Shown here in pieces: positions 12,483-22,900 of a stretch of 64,000 nucleotides of DNA (its first letter is position 1; every line of letters starts with the position of its first letter). The translations under genes and the position numbers were made by a program. The notes under the pieces were generated by a model. It did no database searches, had not been told where the DNA came from, and saw only the letters and a list, made by a program, of their open reading frames with translations. The stretch covers positions 4,358,270 through 4,422,269 of the forward strand of contig NC_018390.1 of the NCBI RefSeq assembly GCF_000208865.1, read 5' to 3'. The stretch comes from Neospora caninum Liverpool (Eukaryota > Apicomplexa > Conoidasida > Eucoccidiorida > Sarcocystidae).

Positions 12483-15400
12483 TGTATGTATATATGTGTC
12501 TGCATAGGCCTCTGCGCGCATATGTGTTTTGGGCAGTTTATAGCAGTGTCGTATCGCATGAGTTGCATGCATGTACCTGCCTGGTCGCTTGGATAAAGGT
12601 GAGAGCCGTTCAAACAGCAGGACCTTGCTCAGGATGTTTTTTCCACGAATCAGAAACGGTGAATGTAGACGGCGGAAACCTTGGTCCGTGGTTTTTTTTG
12701 AGAGCGAGTCTCTCTTTTCTCTCCCCGTTTTATTGCATCTGCGTGTCTCTGTGTCTCCGCATAAGTCCCACAGACCACTCACGAGGAGGTACTTTAAGAG
12801 GGGCTGTTGGATATCTTCGCAGACTCACGTCTCTGCTTGTATCTCGACACGCACACTTCTTCACTATGGAAAGAAAGACCGGTCCACGCGGGCCGGAATC
12901 TCTTTCACATGCGCTCCGTCTCCAGATGGATACTTGGTGGATTGTCACTTACGCACAGTTGGTGGCAAGAGAGCGACACAGAACCCATTTCGTCAGTCCG
13001 AATCTGAGAGGGAGCGGTATGGCCTCCATATCCACTAAATCGACTCTGCCTTTCCCCGTAGGCGTGCAGCTGTTGTCGGGCCAGCACATCGCCAAGAACG
13101 CCTGTACTTCCACAGGAAGAAGTGCTACGACGCCGTGCTGGAGGGCCAGGTGTTTGCCTATTCGTTGACGAAGGCAGTGGAAGCCCAGCTAAGGCAAGAA
13201 CGCGCCGAAGCGGGCATATACGAGGTGAGCAAACGAGCGAGAAGAGAGCCGCGCGCCGTATATAGACAGACAGCAGAAGATCTGCGCTCGGTCTCTCTAC
13301 CTCTTTCTAGCGATGGCAGCCGCACAAAGGAGGAACAAAGTGGGAGCGCAAGTTGTCCGACGTGTCTGGTGAAACGAAGGGCCGCAAAAGAGAAGACAAG
13401 AGAGGGCGAAAGAGAAGGAGCGACCCGCAGAGGCTTTGGCGCTGGTTTCTCGTGTTGAACGATAACTCACACCAAAAGACAGTGCCTGGTCTATGATTGG
13501 CCATTGCTCTCCCCATTGAGTTTTTCTTTTTCTCCCTCCGCTGCCATTCCGTTTCAGTCCTCTGGGGAGACTCAGCTGCGTGCCGCGCGGCTGCAGTTGT
13601 CTCGCTTTTGGCAGCAGCTCCTCGGTCCGAGTTCTGCGGGGGCCGTTCTGGACGTGGCGGCTTCCTGCGCTTCTCAAGACCCCACACATCCTCTTCCTCC
13701 GTCTTCGCCTGCTTTACTCTCTTCGTCCATCGATGTCTCTCCGTCCACGGGAGTCTTCTCTGCCTCCAAAGCTTCGTCGTGCAGGCCGGCCGGAACTGAG
13801 CCGAATTCGCCCCTGAAGGCCTCGGCGGTTCTCCATGCGTACTGCCTCGCCGAGGGTTTTCTCCGCCGACACCAGCAAGCGGATCTCCTGTCTCTGGCCC
13901 TCTTTGAAAAGGGGAATATGCTTTGCATTTCCGGCAAGGCGGCGCTCGCGGCGAAGGCGTGGCGCGAAGCCGTTGACGCGGCGCACCGCCAGATGGACGC
14001 GGTGCTCCAGACCGAGTGTGCCGAGTCTCTGCGTGTGGGGCGAGAGCCCGGGGACCCCTGTGGAGACGCGAATGGCGCGGCCGGCAGTGGGTGTCTACAC
14101 CCGGAGACCCGGACCCGAACGCAGCCTTCGGCGTGTGCCAAGACTTGCCACCGCTCAGCAGCCCGGATCTCGTCGCCTCAAGTGTGCAGCTCGCCTCCGT
14201 CTCCGCGGAAGGCTCTGGCCTCGAAAGAGACGAAAAAGCCCCTCGTGGCTGGCCTCGCCTCCGCAGTGCCTACACCGCAAACTGGGCCCCCGAACGGGTC
14301 ACAGATGCGGCTTGCGCTCCAGAGCCTCGTGCCGCTCTACTTTGCGGCGCGCCTCGGCCACTTCAACTCCCTCGACTTCCACTTGGCAAGCGCTGCGTTG
14401 GCGTCGCAGGTGGTCAGGCGCGTCCTGGCTGCTTCCGAGCCGCACCCGTTGGATCTGGCGCGTTTTTTTCAGTACCGCAGCGACGGCAAGTGCATGCGCT
14501 ACCGCATGCGCGAGGTTGGCCGCCTCGGCGCGCTGTTTGAAGACGCGCTGGAGGTAGGCGGCGCAAGCATGCAGTCGTTCTTGGCTGCGCTCCTCTGGTT
14601 CGCCCAGATCCTCACCGACACGCAGGTCGAGCCTGTGCACGCACACGCGCTCTTCGCCCTCGCAGAGTTCCTCGCAGCCGACGCATGCAAACACGTGGAG
14701 ACGGCGACGCTCTGCCGAGCCCGCCGCGCGACGCTCCTGACCAGGTGAGCGCGATGAAACGGCTAGTGCGTGCTGACGGTGGCGTCGCGAGAGAAAAGAA
14801 TGGAGAGAGAAAACAGGGTGTGTGGCGGCGAAGACGGAGCGCAGGAGGCAGGCTGACGCGGAACCAGAAAAGACGAAAAGGTGAGAAGAGGAGAGAAGGA
14901 CGCGCGGAGTTTTGTTCAACGGAGAAGGAGATGCCAGCGTCGGAAAGACTGGACGGGGTGGACCGAGGGCCCCCCAGAGCGGAAAGAAGAGACTCCGGGG
15001 AGAACGCTGGCGGGGGTGTTCTGCTCAGCTTGACGCGCGACAAGGAGCGCAGAAGACAAAAGCGGTGTCGCTGAGATTTCCGTCCTTCGAGCCAGTCTCC
15101 GTGTGTCCCCCCCACCGTCCTCTTCCCTCCTGCACTCGTGCCCTTCTCTGTCTCCGGTTCTCTCCAGCGCGGGCGACCTCCAAGCGGCGTTCTGGCAGCT
15201 CGTCGCAATCTACCAAGGCCAAGACACCGAAACGATGACGGGCGTTTTCAATCGGGACTGTCTCGACGAAATGGTGGAGCCGCAGGGCTCTTGCGGGCCT
15301 CTGCATCTTCCGCCTTCTCCAAGTCCTTTCGCCCCTGCTTCGTCGGCGTGTGCGGGTGCCTCAGAGGGCTTTCTGAACTTTGCGCCTGTGGGGCATGAGC

Positions 15401-16906
15401 AGAACGCGCGAGCCACCGCAACGGTACTTGCGCTGAATCTTCCCCCGTAAGCAACGTGGCGGATCGCCCGTGACCTCGTGTCTGCGGAAAAGGCGCCACC
15501 CGGAGGGATGCAGGATCCTCACTTGGCTGCAAGCGAGGCCCTCCTGCGAGAAACGCGTAAACGCCGCTGGGGCGAGGAGACGGACTCGCCGAGGAGCCTG
15601 TGGACAGTCGCCTCTTTCGGACTCAAGCCTGCGGAGACTGAGGTTCGGTGCACGCGGTCTGCTGTCGTTTTCCGCATGCTCGCTGGTGGCGCGCAAGACT
15701 GCATGCTGGGCACGCCGTTTTGTCTTTCTGGAAGCGACCAGCGACGCGTCTCGGGGGGTCGCCTCGCCGCGATCTTCCGTGTAAGCACCGTCGCTTTCGA
15801 GCTCGGAACCGGGAGCAACAGTTCGCGAACGCCTGTTCCGTTTTGCCCTCTGTGTCACCAGACAACTGGAGCAACTATACGGACGAGACGCCGCCTTCTT
15901 CTTCGCCTTGGCCCGCGCCCAGTGGCTTTTCGCGGCAGACGCTCGGATGCCAGTCTGCCTTGATGCCGGCGTAGGACAGGAGGGGAGAAGCCGTGGGAAA
16001 CACAGGGGCCAGAGAGAGCTAGAGAAGGGCCGGTGAAAGAGAAAGATTGACCCAGAGAGAAAGGCGTCCCTTTTAAACAGTTATAAGTAGGCGCCCATGC
16101 CCAGTCCTACAAAGACATATGTGCAAATGTCTGGATATGAATGTGACTGAGCACATGGGTTGTACTTGCGTGTCTCTGTATGTGCACTTGCCTGGGGAAA
16201 CACGACCTGCGCGTAGTTCTGCTGGAAGGACTGCAAAGTTTCCGAGGCATCTTCTAGGCTTTAGAACTGATTGTGGCTCTGTGGTCAGGGCCAGCGACTC
16301 GCCGAGCGCCTTGAGCGCCTAACGGCGCTGGAGACGTTTTTGCTTGGTCTCGTGAAGGACATCCTGGCGGAGCCCGAGAAACAGCCACAGAGTCCATCGC
16401 TGGGAGATCTACCCTCCGGTAAACCGAGACGAATAGGGACACAGAGCGAAACAAGCATTGCGGGAAGGCAATGTCCGACCGATTCATGGTGCCTCGGTCT
16501 AGATCTAACCCTATGTATACAACTATCAACCTCTGAGATATATCTCTGCATATGCCTCGCCAAATAGTGCATGTACATGGCTGCACACATTCATTCGTCC
16601 GTGAACAGGTCTTCGATGGCAGCCCGCCTGACTACCAAAGGAAAGAACGAGTCGCATAACACATGGGTCTTTCTTCATAACTGTATGTATCTAGACACCA
16701 GTGAATGCACAGAGGCAAATGTGTGCATGCCCCCGACCCTTCTTGGTTTCGAGACCAGTTTACTGTCAATTCCCCCCCACTGTTTTGGAATCTTCCACTT
16801 CGAGCCTACATCTGCATGAGTGTTTTTACGCAGGTATTGACCTGCATGCGTTCCGCTCCAGACGCTTCCACAGAGGTTGCGATACACCGGTAAACTTCTC
16901 GCTGTC

Positions 16907-16944
<38 letters not shown>

Positions 16945-19900
16945 CTTAAGCAGCCTGTTGCCATGTGACCATGGGGCCCGTCATCCGAACCTCACTTTTC
17001 CATCTAGCTTTTGAACGGCATGCACATATTTCCGCAGCGCCTCCGACTTCGAGTAGGGGCCCGTCGAGGCTGATCACGAGCCCGATAGGGGCGAGACACC
17101 ATGGCGCTGGACAGAGCAGTGGAGGAAACGGTTCCCTTTCTGCCTCAACCGAGGAGGCTACTGCCTCTTCGCTGCTGGGGAATCTGACTCTACGCGACCT
17201 TCACCTTATCAGGTACGGAGCACCCTATCGCCCTAATGATAGTCCCATGCCAAAGCATGCATCTGCACGGGAATTCGCATTCGAGACGCGCTGGAGCGCC
17301 TGCTATTTGAGACAGAGGTTTCAATATCCTACCGGTCTTCATGTTTGCTTGGAAGCTGTAGTCACTAGTATAAGTGTAGCACCAATCCGGTAGGTGCTCA
17401 AAGCTTTCACCTTGCCGGAGACGAGCATCGATAGCGTGCGGCGACGCGTGCGACACAAACACGTGCACCCAGAGCCGACTCCGGACGCACCCGTCCCCCG
17501 ACACTCAGACTCAGATATAAATACATATATGTATATATAGGTATATGTATATGCACATTCGTGTATATATGTATAGGTGTGTTTGCATGGATGTGCAGAT
17601 TGCATGAGTATGCATGGGGAATAAGGAGGAAAGACGAGGAAGCAGTTTATGGGCGAACTTCTCACCGCACCGCTCGGGGTCCCTGTATCTGCAAATGCTT
17701 CCTTTAAAAGTGGATACATCTCGATACACCCACAACGGAAGCCAGCACGCCTCTGCATATATATGGGAACGTAAGCTGTCGCATGCACAGGGGACTAGGC
17801 GTGTCATGTATATCTGTGGAGTACTGCGTTGGAGGCACCATGAATTTGCACCCTTTCCGTGTCCCTGCACGACCAACCCTGTATGGCAATGTCGCTGGAG
17901 GTGCCTCGTTTACACCTATACAGATTTACATATATATACCAATGTGTATACTCACATTAGCATTTCTTCACGCGCACCTCTTGGCGGGTGTAGCCCTTCA
18001 CGAATTTCAAGAGAGGCCGAGGCCCTCACTGGGGGCTTGGGCGGCCTTTTCCGAGCATCGAAGGCGTTGCAGGCGTGGTTCTCTTCGCTCTGCGTGTCCA
18101 GTGCAGGCGCTTGGGAGGTTCTTCTGCGGTCTCTCCTTCTTTTGGCCAGAGTGTGTGGATTGCGGGCGACTCCCCAGCAGGCCGCGTCAGTTTTGACGTT
18201 CGCAATTCACCTTGCACAGCACCGCCTGGATGCGTTGCGCCTCGACTCCGCCCTGCCTTGCCTTCTTTCGCCGTCGCCTCCCGCGGTGCACCAGACCTGT
18301 GGGCGCGGCCGCAGGGGAACAGACGGCTCCAGCGGAGTCGGGGACCGATCGAGCGGAGCGGAAAAGGGGACCAGTCGAGAGACACACGCACAGGAAAGCG
18401 GAGAAGACGCAAGGGAGCACGCACGCTGCCCGGCGCCTCCGGAACTGAATGCAGGCGTGGTTTTTCCGACACCCGAAGTAAGTGAGGAAGACAGCTTCCG
18501 GCGTTTTCTCGAAAGGACAACAGAGAGCCAGAACCCTGTTCCTTTCTCTCTGCGACCACTCCAGTCTCGGTCTCCAGCGTTGTCCTTGCCTTGTGTGTTT
18601 CGCCCCTAGCCTGTTTCCGTCGCTTTCGTCTACCTTTCGTCTCCTTTTCCTGTTGCCATGTGCAGCTGAATCTTCAACTCTTTCTGCATCTGGCGCACGC
18701 GACCATGCAGATCTCTGACCTGGACTCTGCGTTCGCGCTTGTCGAGCGCCTGTTGGCCACCTGCTCGGGGCATGCTTTGCGTCCCGATCTCGAGGCGTCT
18801 TCTCGTTCTCTTTCGCCTTCCCTGGGCTCCCTCTCGCCCGCGTCCTCGACGCTTTCTGGCCTCTCGACGAAGCCGTCGGTCTCCGACTGCTCTGTGCGTT
18901 TCTCGGCTTCGCCGGAGTCTCCTTCTTCCTCTCCGGGGTCTCCATTCGCCTTTCCGCTGCCGCCGCCTCTGGAGCGCAGGAAGGTGGAAACCGTGTGTGC
19001 GCCGCTCGCCGTCGTCGACCTGCTTCTCCTCCAAGCAGACATGCTGCTCTTGAAGGGCAGCCTGCCGGAGGCGTTCCAGGCGGCCGTCCGTGCGCTCGAC
19101 TACGCGGAGCGTTTGCGGCTCCACAAGTCCCTTCAATACGTGAAGGCGTGTGAAAAAGTGTACCTTTTGCTGACCGCAAACCCCGCCCTTGGCTCGCTCC
19201 TGGACGCGCCGGTCTCGCGGAAATCCCTACAACGGGGCAAGACACCGAGAGCAGCGTCGTCGCCCGAACCCACCGAGCCGTTCCCAGAGGGCGGCTGTGA
19301 GGCCAGTCTGCCCCACAGTCAGGCTTGCGCCTGGGCGCGTCGCGACGCCCCCTCGGGGTTCTCGCCCGAGGCGGCTGTGAAGCAGGCGCCAGCTGCTTCC
19401 CGGAGCTTCGCCTCGGCCTCGCCCGTCCGCAGTCGCGGCGACGGGGCCGGACGCGAAAGACAAGAGGCCGGGACAGGGGGATCCTCCTGCGCCGAAGGGT
19501 CCTCCTTTTTTCGCTCCGTGTCTGGAGGTCTCGGCCGAGTGTCGAGAAGAGAGTGGAGAGGCGAGGGCGACGGCGAGCTCGGTCAGGGACAGGAGCGCCG
19601 CCTCGGCCACCCGACCGGGGTCCGCCGGTTGGGCTTGGTCGCCTCGCCGTCGTTAACGACTCGCTTCGGACCTCAGCCGCGAGAGCGACAGGGGAATGCG
19701 AGAACGGCCGTTCGCACTCTCCCGCTGAGCAAGAAAGCAAAGGATTTGGCCAGGCAGACGGGCAAAACGGGCCCTGATTCTTTCGCGCTTTGCCCCGTCG
19801 CCTGCGCGACCGGAAGTGCGTACTTCTCACACCTCGCGGTGCTTCAAAATCTCCTGATTAACGCCATCGAGCGACTCGACGAGGGAGCGCCGGGAGAGGA

Positions 19901-22900
19901 AGGCGATGCGTGCGGAGACAGAGCGGAGAACCCGGCACCAGCTGCCCGGGAGACTGTCTCTGGCTCGAACGGCGACAAACGCGTTGCATCAGAAACGGCA
20001 GACCAGCCGGATTCGGCGGGAGAATGCGGGGGCAACGGCCAGGCCGCGACCGCTGCGGCAGCACCCGAGCTCGAGCGCTGGCCTCGAGACAGTTTGCGTT
20101 TCAATGGAGTCGGCATCGCACCCTCTTCTTTCGGTGCGGATCTTGACGCCGCCGTCATCGTCAGCTTGGTAGCCGCCGTTTCCCCGAAGGAAATTGTGGG
20201 TTGGCCGTCCTCCGCGTCTTTGGCCTTTCTCCCGGGCTTTTCTGTTGAAGTGCCTGCTGAGTCGCTCCTGTCTCCTCTGAGAGCGTTCATCTCCGAGATC
20301 CTTCCTCTATCTCTCCGCGTGGCCGAGACGCCTACGCCGTACCCGAGCTTTTTAACTCTGCTTTCTGGAGACGCCCGCTCGCCCCTGGCCTTTCCCCGGC
20401 CTGCTCCAGCCCCTGGGAGCGGGCCGGCGCCGCAGGGGCCTTCGCCCCCTGTTGCTGCGAGGGCGCCGGAACCAAACCTGTACGCACCGCAGCAGGAGCT
20501 GCGGCTGCAGCTGGCTGTGGAGCTCGTCGACGTTCTTCTGAAGAAAGGTGACTACATGCACGCGGGCCTCCTGGTCTCCGACTTGGTGCCCCGCGTGCGG
20601 CGCATTGCGGCCGTACTGCCGTTCCTCGCTGCCCGCCTGGGGCTTCTGCACCTTCGGACTCGGCGGCTGGGGACAGATCTCGCCCGGATGGAGAGACACA
20701 TTTTGCGCAGCGGGGACCCGAGCCTGCGGAGCCCGTCGCCGCCAGCCCTGCGGCCTTCGGAACAGAGCAGCCAGAACACGCACTGGCTCCACCAACTCGG
20801 CAAGTATGTGGGGAGCGTCTTGACTCTCTCGGCGTTCATCGAGACGCTCTGTGGGCACGACTTTGCGCTCCTTCTCTCCCTTTACCAAGAGGGCATACGC
20901 GGGCTCCTCACCTACTTTCTGCTGGAGGAAGGATGTAAAAGTGCGGCTGCGCGGCGCGGCGCGTTCATGGCCATCCACGCACTCCGCGCGGCAGCTGAAG
21001 AAACGATGGGGCTCCAGAAAAAGGCCCTGAAGGGTGCGCTCGTCGCGAGCCTCGCGCCCTCCGGCACTGAGAAAAGCGGCCAGACTGGGGCGGCAGGAGC
21101 CGGGCACCGCACTGTTCCTTTGGCCGTTTCGACGATGGCAGGGGAGACACAAGCCAAGGACGGCGACAGAGGGGACAGGGGCGCGGCGGCGCTGGACGCT
21201 GGGAAACTCTCACCCGCTGCCATCAAATACCTTGCCGCCTTGGCGGCCAACGAAGCGGAAGGCCCCGGAAGCTGCGTGAGCACAGCGCCCAACGCAGGTA
21301 CGTCACAGAACTCGAGCTGCGGGAGTAGTCACCCGCGACACAGTTCGAGTTCACACGGGGTGGCGCGCCGGGTGCCCTTGACTGATCGGAAGTCAGCCCA
21401 GTCTCTGCTCCTCGCCCCCCCTCGCCTTCAGCTGCGTGTTCAGTGATGCTTCGAAGTGCGTCGGGCTCTCTCCTATCTGCATTCCCCGCGAGTGACCTTT
21501 GCGTTTCGAGCGTCAGTATGCTCTTGCGTCTGTCTTTCCTTTCGCAGACCTCAAGGTTGCCCTACCTTCCATTCTTGCTTGCCTCTCTTCTCTGCGAGAC
21601 CGGTGCACCCTGTTTCACTCGTTCAATCGGGAACAGCGGGCGGCTGCAGACTACCTTCACATGCTTCTCTTCTGTCATGCCCCCCGGTATCGTTCGCTCG
21701 CATGTCTTTCGCCAAACGCGTTCCTTCTCTCCGGCGCAGCTGCCGCGTCTTCGGACGCCTCCTCCTCCACACATCCCACCAAGAATTCTGTGCGAACGCC
21801 TTCTCCGTCCAGCCGCACTGGCGCTGCGTCCTCGTCCTCTGCGTCTGTGTCGCTCGCGTCTCTGTTCGCTCCCCAGACTGGCAGCAGATCCGCCGACGCG
21901 CCCTGGACCGCGCTTATGAACTCGACCTGGCGTCTGGGCTGGTGCTGGCTTCCGTCGGCTCCCTTCGATGCATCTGAATCCGCTGTCTTTGACCCGACGA
22001 CCCGGCAGTGGACACTCTGTTCGCCTCCACGAGGGGCAGACGCTGTAACTTTGCTTGTTTGTTCGCGCGGTAAGAAATTGCGGTCTCTGCCGAATTCTCC
22101 AGGTTCGTTGGCAGCAAGCGGAGACGGGGGCCGCGAGAGCCGACTGCCTGCTTCCGATGGAGGGCGAGGAGGGAAGGGGGAGAAGCCGGAGAGAACAGGC
22201 CCCGCGTCGCTCTCTCCTCAGAGTCAGAGCTCCTCGATTCTCTCTCCGACCTCCAGAGAGAACGGGACCAACTCGCCGGGAAATGGCGCCACCCGCAGCC
22301 CCGCCGCCTCGGCTGCGCAGCTGACCGAGGCACCGGGGTCGCCTGGCAGGGCGGGAGGCGTGACGGTGGGGAAACCGAGCAAGGCGGATAGCGGGCGACG
22401 CGGCGCATCCACCGGGAGGGGCGAAGAAGACGGAAATCGAGGAGGAAGCCCGGAGGAAAACGGTGCCGAGGGAACGGTGTACATGGGTCAGTACAGTCAC
22501 AGACGACTCCTCGACATGAGCATGCTTTTCAAAAAGCTTTGCCGACAGGTGGGCAGAGAGGGGAAGGGAAAAGAGATCTTCCACGACGAAGCCAAACACG
22601 CGAGGGCCGGCGAAGCCACACGACTCGACAGGGCGGCAAACAGCAAAGTAGAGGACCAGTACGCCCAGGGGACCAAGACACACTCGCAACGTTTCCGGGA
22701 CACTCGATTCTGAGGGGCACAGGAGTTACCGGAAGACAGATCACAGCCACGCAGGACCAAAATCGCAGCCTGTGCACCGCTGACTCGCGTCATGCTTGCG
22801 TGCGTATCCCCGCGTCCTGATCACTGGAGAGAGTTCTGTCGAGCATGTGCAGCCGCACGTGCCAGCACACGTGTGGGAAGTTGGACACCTGTGTCTTCAT

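Noticed and set aside
16834..16889. Phase-compatible mini-exon of 19 codons in the CFAP54-like gene
   Set aside because: It would leave in phase 0 while the next exon needs phase 1. Direct joining of 16418 to 17038 keeps frame.
18187..19830. Minus-strand open frame of 547 codons opposite the CFAP54-like exon
   Set aside because: Arg/Pro/Gly/Ser-rich shadow of a GC-rich coding exon. The plus strand has phase-matched splice sites and ordered helices.
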